A stretch of DNA of 64,000 nucleotides, from contig JARUPZ010000016.1 in assembly GCA_031213475.1 (NCBI GenBank), forward strand, positions 7,518,270-7,582,269. The letters are read 5' to 3'. The notes beneath the pieces are model-generated. The model was not told the DNA's origin, did not search any database, and saw only the letters and a program-made list of their open reading frames with translations. The position numbers and the translations under genes were made by a program. This DNA is from Nereocystis luetkeana. Its lineage: Eukaryota > Sar > Phaeophyceae > Laminariales > Laminariaceae. Position 1 is the first letter of the stretch. Each line of letters begins with the position of its first letter. Below, in pieces: positions 1 to 11,600 of the stretch.

Positions 1-1100
1 TCTCTGAAAAAACGGCGTGCACATTTGGACTTTCGTGCGGAAAAAGTGCAAAAATTAGGCATCGCCTCGTGTAATTGTTTAGTTTCAGTATAGGATCGAT
101 TTTTTGGCAACTATTTATTATTGTTACTCCCGAACGTACGCAGGTCAGATATTCGTTTTTTGAGAGCCAAAAAACAGTGCAGACATGCGTTGGAGTACCT
201 GGAAGCGGACTGTTCACAAAAACAAAAAGGGAAAAAATGGTGTCTTCCTATGGAAACGACTGCCTGTTCCTGACCGTATTCAAGGCCCGTGCTTGGTGAG
301 GACACATTTAGGCCACTAGCGCCAGCCCTAGGGCCTCTACCATAAAAACGCCCATGCAATCCTCTTCCGCTGTTCATGGCGGCCAGCATGACACCAAATA
401 TGTTCCATTCGAGTACATGCTGCTGCCGGCATTCGTGGGGGAGATGATTCCCGTCTTTTGATTTGACCCGCACCCGCTCGTGATGAAAACACAGGTGTCG
501 TACGTAAGGTTATACCAGGTATAGCTCAATGAAAACAGAGGTCTGAGGTTATATAGCTCAATGAAAACAGAAGTCTCCTGCAGGAAAAAAGAGCGCAAAA
601 GCAGAGTCGATGTTGGGATTTCAAAACGAGCGCAAACTGTGATAAAAGAAGAACAGATACGGAGGCGGATCGACCTGTACTTGTTTTTACAAAGAGCCGT
701 ACATCGTATTTACTTCAGGTTGGAGTCGGCGGGCCTAACCATCCGCCAATAGGAGTAGACACAGCTTATTCATACAAACCATCCGCCCATAGGAGTAGAC
801 ACACTCATTGATACACACAACATGGTGCGCCAGCCTACAGCAAGTCAAGAATACACTACGGGCAAAAAAACACACAACATGATGCGCCAGCCTATAGCAA
901 TTCAAGAGTACACCGAGGGGAAAAAAAAGTACAAGGTATCATATTTACCCGGTACATTCTTATGGCACATGTCACACGTATATACGGGGCATAATGATGG
1001 CAGACAAAACTCTTCGCCAGTAGATACCTACACACAACACATACGCTGACCACTCACCCCATAAAAAAAACGTAATATACTTCGAAGTACCAGTACATTG
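1..1100. other. No gene recognised
   Basis: Short open frames occur on both strands, but none has splice sites plus family-like sequence. Near 770-900 a loosely repeated stretch (accatccgcc-cataggagtagacacac, then gcgccagccta-agcaa) looks like degenerate tandem duplication. The region lies just 3' of the minus-strand gene ending at 1101, so part of it may be that gene's 3' untranslated region. Confidence 0.4.
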
Positions 1101-1735
1101 CTATCGAACCATCGGAATATCAAAGAACAAGCCAAATCCCGGCCAAGACTGATTCCACCGCTCTATCGCCTCCCGCCCCGCTGTCGCCACTGCCGCCTCC
1201 TCTTCCACGTCAAAAAAGAAAAGCCACAAAAAAATAGCGATAACAATTAAGCGACAAAAACAACAACAAAAAACTACGATGAGTGTGGTGCGGGGGGGTG
1301 GGATCATTCATTTTCTGGTTTCGCGGAGACGAAAAAGCGCCAACAAAAACGCGACAACACATAGGGAAAAACACCCAAGCGACAAGAGATAGGCGACAGC
1401 AGAAAAAAAAATGGCAACAAACGAGCGAAAACACATGAGAGCAAGAGCACCCACAATAAGCGACAGCCAACACATAGCCGACAACAAAAAAAATGACGAC
1501 ACAACACACACCGCGACAGAACCTAACACATAAATAGACAGAAATGAACACATAAAACCGACAACAAATATAGCGGCGGAAGGAAGAAACGGGGGGCAGG
1601 GGGAGGGGGGGGGGGGGGGGGGGGGGCTGTGTCCCTCACCTTATGGTCTTGCACAACCGCCCCACAGCCGTCCCCGTCAGTCCCAAGGCAGATAGTGTCG
1701 CCCTGCTTAGCGTCGAGCATGAACTGCGCCTGTTG
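1101..1735 (-). CDS. 3' end of an unidentified gene with a zinc-ribbon-like exon (partial model)
   Basis: Two minus-strand exons are supported. Exon 1735-1640 (32 codons) contains GDTICLGTDGDGCGAVVQDH and ends at an AAG|GTGAGG donor, phase 0. The terminal exon 1199-1101 (32 codons plus TAG) follows a T-rich tract and an AG in the same phase, and ends with PGFGLFFDIPMVR. The GD-x-IC...CG-x-VV pattern resembles the second half of a TFIIB-type zinc ribbon. The first Cys pair and any cyclin-like core are not visible, so that family is only a suggestion. Upstream exons would lie above 1740, where homopolymer G tracts (1605-1626, 1921-1938, 2055-2067) make the frame hard to follow. The joining of the two exons is inferred from phase only. 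It could instead be a decayed copy. Confidence 0.33.
1605..1626 (+). repeat. Poly-G run (22 G)
   Basis: An uninterrupted run of 22 G. Several similar runs follow (1921-1938, 2055-2067, 2696-2715). Length is likely to vary between assemblies. Confidence 0.9.
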
Positions 1736-1937
1736 CTGCTCTCCCCCAGTCGCGCAAGCAGAAAGGTCATACAACGCAGACAGGCAGGGAGGAAAAGAGG
1801 CCCCAGGACAGAGAGGTAAGCGTCGACATTTTTTTTCTCGACAGCAGCCACGAGCGACAGGGTGAAACGAGGGTGGGTGGGGATGGAGGGTGAGGGTGGG
1901 GTGGCGTGGGATAGAAGAGGTTGGGGGGGGGGGGGGG

Positions 1938-2046
1938 GTACCTGTTGTCAAGCATGGCCGTAGCGGTGTGACTATACACCCTCGCATCCCTACAATGCCG
2001 GGAGGGACGGAGCACGTCGGGTTTTCACCGACTAGGCAGACAATGT
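1938..2046 (+). repeat. Dispersed repeat family R, copy 1
   Basis: This copy contains CATGGCCGTAG, CCCTCGCATCCCTACAATGC, GGGACGGAGCACGTCGG and TTTTCACCGACTAGGCAGAC in that order. The same order appears near 17911, 44768 (both reverse orientation), 45983, 47684 and 50508. No coding capacity is seen. The order of conserved blocks suggests a short non-autonomous element. Confidence 0.7.
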
Positions 2047-2149
2047 TGGGGGTTGGGGGGGGGGGGGCTGGGGCAAAGTAACGTGGGGGAGGGGTAGGGT
2101 AGGGGGGGGGTTGGGAGGAGGATGAGGGTGCGTAGAGAAAGGGGGCACT

Positions 2150-2263
2150 ATTACGGGGGACCGTAGTTAATAGGACCAAATAATGTTGGTAAAAAGGGTT
2201 AAACATATACCAGGTAGGTTTTTATGTATACCATAGGTCCTATCAACTATGGCCCCCCGCAAT
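2150..2263 (+). mobile_element. MITE-like inverted-repeat element, copy 1 of 5
   Basis: It begins ATTACGGGGGACCGTAG and ends with the near reverse complement CTATGGCCCCCCGCAAT, with TA flanking the TTACGG...CCGCAA termini on both sides. It is one of five ~106-114 bp elements in the window sharing terminal inverted repeats of about 28 bp. It has no open frame, as expected for a miniature element moved by a transposase encoded elsewhere. Confidence 0.8.
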
Positions 2264-2470
2264 AGCCTCAAAATCGACGAGGAGAAAAGAAGGTTGAGGC
2301 ACGTGGGTAAAGCGACACCGTCCACCGGCACACGAGATGCCAGAGGTCCGGGAACGCTCCATCGCAGGCTTTGCTGACTCGGGGTGTACGTACGGTGGTT
2401 GTCTCGTGCATAACAATACGCAGCCGGGCGCGTTAGACGCGCCGATTTTTATCGACCGCCCTGTAGAATA

Positions 2471-2489
2471 GGGTTAGGGTTAGGGTTAG
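2471..2489 (+). repeat. Short telomere-like repeat (GGGTTA x3)
   Basis: Three consecutive GGGTTA units. This is too short to mark a chromosome end; at most it is an interstitial trace of telomeric repeat. Confidence 0.6.
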
Positions 2490-2695
2490 AATAAGCAGAG
2501 TCTCCCGCAACGGCAGGCGAGGAACTACAGTAGGTTAGGTTATCTACAGTGGATCATGATCTGTCCGAGGAGTGGAAGGACGTCACCGCCAGCGCCTGTC
2601 TGTCGACGCCAATCTGACGACGTCAATCGCCAATCCCTAAGCGAACCAAAACGCCGCGCAAAACACACATACGGGAGCCGAAGCACACCCTACTT

Positions 2696-2715
2696 GGGGG
2701 GGGGGGGGGGGGGGG
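2696..2715 (+). repeat. Poly-G run (20 G)
   Basis: An uninterrupted run of 20 G inside a stretch without recognisable coding signal. Confidence 0.9.
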
Positions 2716-2965
2716 CACTGACGCCGGGCGCTGGAGCGCCTTTATCACGCCGCGCGTCATTCCAGGCACTGGGGTGCGTACGTGAGAGCGTCCTATCCCA
2801 CAACTTTTGGGGTGATGCGTGTGGAGGTTCTGTCTCAGTGAAAATTGAGAGAGGCGGAGATGGCACCAAGGAACCGTGAAAAAAAAACGTGGTGACGATC
2901 GAGGAAAAAAAGGGCTGAAAGAAAGGGCGCTGTAGCGTTTACTACTACTATCATACAGCTGGTTA

Positions 2966-3178
2966 CGGCAGTCGAACCACGCCGACGGTTGATGCTCCGC
3001 TTTATTTCAAAAAGTACTGCGAGTCGTACCACGCCGACGGCTGATGCTCCGCTTTATTTCAAAAAGTACAGCAAGTCGAACCACGCCGACGACTGATGCA
3101 CTGCTTACTTCAAAAAGTGTTGCACGTCGAACCACGCCGACGGCTGATGCTCTGCTTATTTCGTAACGTACTGCAGAT
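2966..3178 (+). repeat. Four tandem copies of a ~52 bp unit
   Basis: The core GTCGAACCACGCCGACGG recurs at 2971, 3023, 3075 and 3126 (periods 52, 52 and 51). Each is followed by TGATGC(T/A)C(C/T)GCTTATTTC-like sequence. An inverted single copy (CATCAGCCGTCGGCGTGGTT) lies at 3451-3470, so the array and the lone copy could form a stem enclosing about 270 bp. Confidence 0.85.
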
Positions 3179-3638
3179 AGCGCAGGGCTGTTGGATTCCC
3201 CCAACCGGTACAACGGCGGTGATAGGGCTTCGGCTGCGACCCGTTTCGCCCACGTCTTGCTCCTATCGCTTCCCCCCTGCCGTCGGTGCAATCCCCACCA
3301 GCAGCAGCAGCAGTCAAGCCGTGGAAGGAAGACAGATCTACGCGAAACGCGTCGAAGCCGAAGCTCAGCAGACCAAGGCACATCGGATTCGAAAAAAAAT
3401 AAATCGACGGCCCAACCCCTACCAGCGGCCCATCGTGAAGGAAACAGAACATCAGCCGTCGGCGTGGTTCAACTGCCGTAACTATGTATTAGTAGTGCTA
3501 ACACGCAACTACCAATACACCTGAACGAAAGGATTTTCAGCTGTTCGACGCCCGAAAAATACGGAGACATAATCCCCCCGCCCACGAGCCCTGCGATAGA
3601 CCAGTGTATACCTGTTTGCAATGAGCCAAGGTGAGAAC

Positions 3639-3679
<41 letters not shown>

Positions 3680-3750
3680 CCAACAACAACAACACCAACA
3701 CCAACAACAACAACAGCAGCAACAGCAGCAGCAGCAACAGCAACACCAAG
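3639..3750 (+). repeat. CAA/CAG trinucleotide tract
   Basis: Nearly pure CAA repeats pass into CAG/CAA repeats. All six frames stay open here (poly-Gln, poly-Asn, poly-Val and so on), so the open frames say nothing about coding. Confidence 0.9.
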
Positions 3751-4632
3751 CCGTTCCATTACGATTTCTCGTTTGTCGTTTCCGCACGCGCTCGCGCGCC
3801 CCCGGTCATCTCCCGGTGCAGCCCGAGGTGCGTTACGCAAGCCTCTGCCGCGCCGCGGTTGTGCAGCCAAAGTAAAACACCGAGAAGGGGAAATTAGGGT
3901 GTCCGACGATTGTGTCGACGAAGACAACGCCGGGCCGAGAACAACGTCAGGACTTCTTCAGACAGCAATACTGGTTACACGTTTTCCTCGTCTAGCCATA
4001 TATATATACCAGGTACCGCAAAAAGAAAAAAAGGAAGAAAAAAAAAAGAGAGAGAGAGCTCGACAGTTGAAAAAAAGGAGCTCTTAAAGTCCAACAAGTG
4101 TGAGCTGGTTCCAGTCTCCACAGGCGAAACATTTTGGGTGCGAAACTTTGCGCCATGATCTTTCAGGAGTTGGGAAACGAAAGTTGGCATGGTTGTCCTT
4201 CATGATAACGAAAAAAAAAAACTGAGCGCTGGACTTTTCGTGTACTGGTAAACAACAGCTACATACAGCAGCAGTGGGGATCCCGTGCGCCCGTGGGACA
4301 ATACGTGGGACAAGAATGGAAGAAACGCCGGGCCTAGAGTGTAGAAACCCTTCGGGTTGTTTTCGCCTCTAAAACGCAAACATATCTGGTGCCGACATAC
4401 ACACGTATACCCACATATACGACTATTCGAGCCTCGCAAGTCCTAGTTGTATTCCAATAGTAGAGTTCGTTGATCTCATGCAACCGGCAAAGGGCAATGC
4501 GGGGGAGGCGGCAGGGGCGGGCGAGCGGCGGCGGCGGGGGGGAGGGGTGCACTCGATATCATCCATCGCCGTGGTTGGGAGGTTGGGGGTGGGATTGATG
4601 GTGGTGGTGGGGATGAGGGTGGGGGTAGAGGG

Positions 4633-6149
4633 TTACTTCCTTTGCCGAAGACGCACCCGGTTGCCGCAGACGGGGCAGTGGAACTGTGGCGCCGTCTCCA
4701 CAGCAGCAAGGAAGGTGTAGTCGCTGTTCTCCGCACCCTGCTCTCCTCCTTTCGACTCCAACGCCCGCACCTCGTCCACGATCTTGATAACCAAGCTGTC
4801 GATCTCTGATTGGTCGGTTGGTTGATAGGTTGGTTGATTGGTTGGGTGGTTGGTTGGCCGGTGGGTTTTCTCGTTAGTGTGTTCGTTGGCTGTTGGCTGG
4901 TTGGTTAGGCGGACGAGAGCGATTGCTTGGCTTGGCCCAGACTTTGGATGGAGGATAGCGGTTTTGATTTCTTCACCAACTATTGTGAGCGATTGGTGGT
5001 CAATTGCGCCGCTCTTCGTCGTTGATTTCGCTTCGTCTCGCTCCGTTCCGTTTGGCTTGCTTTGGTCTGGTTTGGCGTGTTTGTTGCTGATTTTTTAATG
5101 CCTCGGCGCATGGGCTAAGAAAAAGCTTAAACTCGCCGCACCACAAATTTCAAATGTGCCAATTTTAACTCGGTTGTGCAACACAGCCACGCCGCTGCCG
5201 TTGCAACGGCAGCGCGAGCTGCCTCGGCGTACGGCTGGCGCGGCAAAGGCGAGCTGGTTTGGTGTACTGCTGTACTGCTGTAGTATGGTTTGCTTTGATG
5301 ATCAACATCATCAACACAGAGTGATCAACACCTCGCACATACCAGATACGCAGATCTCCGCTCTATAAAAATATATACCAAGCTATATACCAGGTACCAG
5401 GCGGTATGTTTCAAGCCCTATCAATAAAAATACGACGGCGGTGTCGGTGTTCGCTCTTGTCAAAGGCTGTTGTTTACGGAGTATATTACTATTAATAGTA
5501 TAGCCTACTCAGAGTATCGCTTACCTGGGGTACTATTTCTATTTCCCTCGCGCGTTGGGCTGACTCCAGTTTCGCGGCTCTCGTACTCCCGCGATTATCT
5601 ACGATTGGACGCTCTGTTTCCCCGCTCGACGGCTTGTTTCCAAACAGGACTATTACTAAGCTAGTCCCTACGTCCGGTGCGCAGCAGCAGTCGAGCGCCT
5701 ACGACCGAACGATGGCGGGCGAGCGGGTGCTACGAGTACGAAAGTAGCCTAGGTGTCTCTGGGTTTTCGAGTACCCCTGCTGTCTGCTGTACCTCGTGGG
5801 CGCTCTCGCCATACCATACCGTACCATACCACACCACACCATGTCATAACATACCATATCATACCATACCATACCACACCATACCATACCCATAAGTTAC
5901 CGTATCATACCCAAGCAAAGCTAAGGTTGGAGTGGAGGGACGAGGGAGGGAGGTACCGGTGAGGAGGCCGGGGATTTATCACGTTCTCGCATTCTCTCCC
6001 CACGCTATCATAAGTGAAACAGGTGAAAGCGAAAAACTGATTGGCATGGTCCAGGGTACACAGAGGGTACAGTAGTACATTCGTATTGTATAAATACTCT
6101 TTAGCTCTGCAGAGTGCAGAGTCGTGCAGCCTATGACGCTCGACATCCC

Positions 6150-6187
<38 letters not shown>

Positions 6188-6298
6188 AGCTGCTGTTGCG
6201 GCCGCTGCTGCTGCTGCTGCTGATGACGCTCGACATCCCACTGCTGCTGCTGCTGCTGCTGCTGCTGCCGCTGCTGTTGCGGCCGCTGCTGTTGCGGC

Positions 6299-6356
<58 letters not shown>

Positions 6357-6980
6357 ACCGCTGCTGCTGCTGCCGCTGCTGCTTTTGCTGCGCCTGAAGT
6401 GACCGTCTCCATACTTTCCTCAAAAGAGGCGGCGCAATCGGGCCGCCGTCTAAGTAGGGTCCAACCCATCGCAAACTCGTGCCGGCACCTGGTACACTAC
6501 AACTAAAATAACAATGACCCACTGCTTCTATTAATAGTTTATTAATAGCTGATACCAGGCATACCAGGCATACCAGGTACCTGGTATAGCAGTACAGCAG
6601 TATATACTGGGTGCATGCCGTTGTCAGAGGGCGGCACGCATCGACACCTCATCTTTGGCCCATCCGGCAAGCAACAAGAACAAGAGGCGAGAACCGGGCT
6701 GAACTTCGTCCTCCATCCCGACAAACCACTCACCGTACATCTCCTTCTCCGGCGAGAGCATCTCCTTCACCTCCTCCTCCTTCTTCTTGAGGATCGATCT
6801 CACGTCTACCGTTCGCTCCGCCTCCTTCTCAGCGACCGACATAGCAGGAGCCATGGCAGCACCAGCACCAGCACCAGCGGCATCGCCTGTCCTGCTTGGA
6901 GCCCCCCCTGTAGCAGCAGCTGCAGCTGAGGCCACTCCCGCCGAGCTATGCCCAGCGCGGGCGCCGCCGACAGCGCTCAT
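4633..6980 (-). CDS. Hypothetical 167-residue protein with a C-terminal CxxC motif (two exons)
   Basis: Exon 1 runs from the ATG at 6980 down to 6648 (111 codons) and ends GAG|GTGTCG, phase 0. Exon 2 runs 4803-4633 (56 codons plus TAA) after an AG at 4805-4804. Residues 1-50 are Ala/Gly-rich and probably disordered. Residues ~52-80 are a charged, helix-prone stretch with SILKKKEEEVKEML. Residues ~83-94 read YGEWFVGMEDEV. Exon 2 gives a second helix (IDSLVIKIVDEVRALESK) and ends FHCPVCGNRVRLRQRK, a single zinc-knuckle-like CxxC. I do not recognise the family. The exon 1 end is uncertain: the last ~16 residues before the donor are hydrophobic and may be intron read-through, so a different donor or an extra small exon is possible. 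The 1.8 kb intron holds the CTG array. Confidence 0.5.
4806..4915 (+). repeat. GGTT-rich simple repeat
   Basis: Irregular GGTTGGTTGATT-type repeats lie just upstream (minus sense) of the exon 2 acceptor of the small gene. Read on the minus strand this is an A/C-rich stretch rather than a typical polypyrimidine tract. Confidence 0.7.
5811..5891 (+). repeat. CATAC pentanucleotide repeat
   Basis: A run of CCATA/CATAC units with a few interruptions, in the intron of the small minus-strand gene. Confidence 0.9.
6151..6390 (+). repeat. CTG trinucleotide array with an internal 90 bp duplication
   Basis: Long CTG runs are interrupted by CCG, TTG and GGC triplets. The leader ATGACGCTCGACATCCCA occurs at about 6133 and again at about 6222, so a ~90 bp block was duplicated together with its CTG tail. 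Open poly-Ala and poly-Leu frames here are repeat artefacts. Confidence 0.9.
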
Positions 6981-8662
6981 TGGTGCGGCCCGCAGCTCTC
7001 CCTCCCCGTGGAACTTGGGAGCCCAAGGTCGGTTATCCTTCTAACTTACGGCTACCGCTGTCGTCAGATGTATGTAGGTTGCGGCCTTCTCGAGACACTT
7101 GATAGTCAAGCTTGGAACAAGTAGTAGAACGGTTCCGCTCCAGGTGGGTGATATTATTATCGCAAGTTTTGGCCCGAACAACCACTGCGGAGGATTAATC
7201 TCCGGTGCTATGCTGGGGAGGGGTATCCGCGCTTAATAACAATGTGAAAGACGCAGAAGCAACAAGTCCCCCACTCAGGCAGAGGGGTGCGGCAGGAACT
7301 GCGCAGTATGGCCGAACCCGACACCCGACACCCGAAACTCACTGGAAAGTCGCTCTCGTCCCGAGTATGTAGACGATTTCACCCTTTCTGTGCCTCCTTC
7401 CATATGTTTATAACTCCTTCCGAACCTCCTTTTTCTTGCACTACTTACGATCCGGGTCAGTCCCAGAAGGGAGGGTTCAGCGCAGCGTAAATCTTTGGGT
7501 GAGTCGCGTGCCCTTGCGCTTCGTCCAGAATTCTTGAAGCTTCTTCCGCCAGTCTCCCTCTGCGCTATTTTCGCGTCTCCTGCGTGACATCCCATGCCTC
7601 CCCATCTCTCTCTAGCTTGTTGTTTCATCGACTACGAGTACGAGTGATTCGGTCGCAGTAGTACGTGTTTCTTCCGAATGCTCGTACTCGTGAGCACTTG
7701 GTTGGGCCGGCACTGCTTCCCTCACACGGGGCCGTTTTGCGAGTGGAGCTGCCGAGAGGCATTGCTTGCGTCGTTAGCGGGGCTATATGGATACCGTTCG
7801 TTGTACTTCCTGTAAGCGCAAATGCTGCGGAGGAACCATATACCAGTATGCGGGTATGCGGCGCACGATACGGAAGAGGGAGAGGACTTCCAACCTGTAG
7901 CGCTGCTTCTGCCGTCTGCTTTTGTGATACCTATGTTATTAATAGTGTGTGTACAACAGCAGTGTATGCTCTACCTGTATCGCCTCTGCTGCTTTTGTAA
8001 AGAACACACACAGCAGTAGACGCGAGGTCACTTGCATGGCTGTCAATGGCAAACGAGACCCGTCTGCAGGTACGTGCGCGTTGCAGCCGTGCCTCTCATC
8101 GGTGTTACCGATGAAAAAAGACGATGATTGCATGATGCCGTATTTGTTCATGCTTCGTTGGTCTGTCAAGCGGCGAGACCCGGAGACACGAACTGTACGG
8201 TCGATGGCAAGACTACAGAAGGTAACTCGACCCTACAAGTATGCACGAGTACGTGTAGAGAGAAGAACAGCCCCCCATGTTCGCTGCTGCAGTATAATGT
8301 TTTGCTACGTCTTCTTTTTACTCCACGCAGAGCTCAGCTGCCTTCAAATAGGAGCAGGAGTAGAGGAGCAAGGAGGAGCTGAGCATCAGGGGCAGGAGGA
8401 GCAGACTCCGTCTCGTCAATTCTCGGACTTGATTGTTCTCTCGGCTGTGTACGAGTTTGGGGGGGGGTGGGCACATACCGCTAAATAGTCTGGTGTTCCC
8501 AATAGCATCGACTTTTGGTCCCGCCCCGAGGGTTGCTTGCTCTATCTTCGAGGAGGGGGGGTGCCGTCGGCGGCGGCGGCGAGGGAGGGGGGGCTTGGAA
8601 TTGGTCGGAACTGGCGGGGGTTGGGTCGTGTCTCTTCAGCGGCGGTAACAGCAGTGGCAAAC
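6981..8662. other. Intergenic region between divergent genes; no gene recognised
   Basis: It lies between the start of the small minus-strand gene (6980) and the start of the AP-4 epsilon gene (8663), so it should hold both promoters. Open frames at 7275-7628 and 7949-8488 lack family-like sequence and splice sites. A G-rich block (8459-8620) precedes the AP-4 start. Confidence 0.4.
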
Positions 8663-11600
8663 ATGAGCGGGAGCCATCTGTCGAAGGAGTTCTTCGAGCT
8701 GGTGAAGGCCATCGGCGAGAGCAAGTCCAAGCAGGAGGAAGACCGCATCATCATGCACGAGGTAAGAAAAAAAAACACTGTTAATATGAAATAACACCAG
8801 TACAACACACAAAAGAGTAAACAGGTACAGGTATACATGATTGAACCGCCCCTGCACACCTGCACCTACCTGCTCTGCGGCACACTATACCTGTAAACAC
8901 CTAGCCGGTGTCCCCGTTGGCTTGGTAGGTGGTCCGCGTGTCTATCAAGATCAATTTCGTGGGTTCAAGTCTCACCGAGTGCATGCTCGTGGCTTTTTCT
9001 TGCAAAAAAAAAGAAATTGATTAGCGAAAAAGAGAGCGTGTGGGAATGATGAACCCTATGCGCGACAAAAAAATAAAGGCACGTACCGGGGGGGAGAAGG
9101 GTGGACACCTGTGATCTCGGCTTGTCCAGAAGCTCGTTGAGGGTAAAGCCTCCCACGAGTAAGGCTGGAAAGTAGAAGTAATGTTGAAAAAAATAAATAA
9201 AATAAAATAACCAAAAAAACTACGATATGAGTCGCACGGCAAAAACTTCCACGTGTAGGCAGTAGGCAGCACTCGCCACGCAGAAAGGTAGGTTCGAAGC
9301 AAAAAGGGCAGGTCCGTATGCCTTGTGCGATGATAACGTCCATTGTTGCTGGTGCACGTGAATGTGAAGGGACAAGGAAGTACCTTTTCACCGCCTCCTT
9401 CCAACCCGAAGGTGTGGAGATTCCGGCTCACCGGGTATTTAGCATTTGCCAGCCCAGTATCAATTGTTTCTGGAGGCGTGTACGTCGGCATATGCCGGCA
9501 TTTGTTTACCCTGCCATCTTTTGACCTATCGGACCACCTACGCAGCATTGTGTGCCCCAGCGGACCGCAGATGATTGGAGCCGCGGGTTTGGTGGAGAGA
9601 TCCCGTTGATGCACGTAGGAGCCCGGTCTTTTTTTGTATTCAATAGTACATATAATATGTATAGGAGATCGGTCATCATGGGCGCGTCAAGGCCTATTTT
9701 TTCCTTACGTAGTATACTAGTTTTAGTGTCGGGAACGGTCGGGCGCCGTTAGTCAAGGGGTCAAACCGAGGTCTCCTAAAGATGCAGAGGCACGTGCTAC
9801 TGTAGGCCACTCCCCGCCGTCCTTGCGTCAACGTATCGTAGAGCGAGCGGGCGCTTGTGTTGTATGAAGCCGATTGCGGCTCCGTTGGAACTTACAACTT
9901 ACAACACTACCTTAAGGGCAACAACCGAAAACGGGCACAACACTACCTCACGGGCAACAACCAAAAAGGGGTATATACCCGGTCGATTTTTAGTCAAAAA
10001 CGGGTACAGACTGGAACCGAGTTAAAAACACACCCCGCTACCCACGCGATTGGCCAAAGACAAATCGTGCCCGTTTTTGAGGGGAAATGAGCCGAGTTTC
10101 CTGGTGGGACCATGTCTGTGTGAGGTCAGGGCGCCGAGCGGGAACTACTGTTAGGTAGGAGCAGAGTTCTTGCGTGAAGCGTGCGCTTTGTACTCGGGAC
10201 CAAGGGTGTACCTGTTTAATACGTTGAGCTGACGTGACAGGGGAAGGAGCTCGGAATAAAACGGAATAACGTTAGGGCGGCATCCACAGGACACAGGCCG
10301 AGCCCTTCAACCAAAAGCGGTTGAGAGCCAAACATGACAGGCAGTCATTTACAGGTGTCCCGCGCTCTCCGCGCTGAAGCTGGATACGTCGAAGTACACA
10401 AGTAGCCGGCATCACGTGTTGTATTCTGTGGGTAGTTCTCCCTCAGAACCGGGTGTGATGTGTTTCTGGGTGTTGGTCAATCATTCGGGTGACGGGCTCG
10501 TAGGGTGTTTTTGACTCGCTTCCAGGCTGCACCCGTTTGGGACTCAGAACGGACCGGCTGTGTGCCCGTTTGGGGGTATTGCCCCTTTTTTTATTGATCC
10601 CTTCTATTCGCTTCATGTTGTGAGTGTTTACCAGAGTAATGTACTACTGCTGTCGTAACGCTGTTTCTGTTGTGCGCTTGCACACCTATGGCTACAGCAT
10701 TGCGGGTGCCCTGCTGCCGTACACGCTTCTGGGCGCTAACCAATCGGTTTTCTCTCAAGTAGGCGTGCTTCTACACTTCCGCCGCAGCAGTAGCAAAGTA
10801 CCGTCCTGCTGGAATAAACTGACAAGCAAGAGGTCGACAAGACTAACGCCTATCGCCGGTTTAGCGGTGGCCGAAACAAGAAGGAAATTACGGCAGTACG
10901 AGCTGACTCCAAGCGACAGGCGAAACGTTTTGGCTTCGAACCTTTGCGCCACGGTATTTGAGAGTTGGATTACAATTTTTGGCATGGTTGGTCTTCATAG
11001 CAATGTGAAAAAACTAAGGATCGGGCCTTCTTTTATCTTTCTTCGTATTTTTACGAATTTCACCTTTTTTTTTCGGCAACTCTGGCCTTAACTCAGGTAC
11101 GGAAAAAAAAAAACAGTCCTCACGTTTTGCATCATGGATTGAAGAACCGCCGTGCCAAATTTGGTCCTCAACCCTGATAAAAAACATTACTGATGCGGTC
11201 ATGCGAATATGTTGATAGCGTCGAGTAGTACTCGTTGTTTGAATACCCGAAGGTGAATTGTTACGCATCTGGCTGGAACCACGCACTTGTACCGGGTATT
11301 TTCTACAGCGATACAGCAGTACAGGACACCTAACAGGTGCACTCTAACCTACGTGGTATCAGGTACCAGTATATGCTAAGAACGCGAGCACTAAGAAATT
11401 CGGGCTGAGATGTGCAGGGAAACAATAAATTCGGGGGGCGTTGAAATGAAATTTTGTGTACAATACGCCTATTCCTCGATGCGAAATTCGGCCTGAGTCA
11501 GCATTTCCTGTTTGTTACTATTAATATTGATCTATACATATAGGTGGGAGTTCTGAAGAGGAAAATGCCGGAGGCAACGGTGGCGCGCGAAAAGATGAAG

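Noticed and set aside
1523-2206. 227-codon minus frame, Pro-rich
   Set aside because: Mostly produced by G homopolymers read on the other strand; only the 1640-1735 part looks coding, and it ends at a splice donor.
2471-2489. Chromosome end or telomere
   Set aside because: Only three GGGTTA units; unique sequence continues on both sides.
2966-3178. CRISPR array
   Set aside because: The repeats are directly adjacent 52 bp units without unique spacers, in a eukaryotic context.
3469-3927. Minus frame with poly-Val and the overlapping poly-Gln/poly-Asn frames
   Set aside because: Artefacts of the CAA/CAG microsatellite; several frames are open at once.
6114-6506. Poly-Ala, poly-Leu and related frames
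   Set aside because: Artefacts of the CTG array inside an intron.
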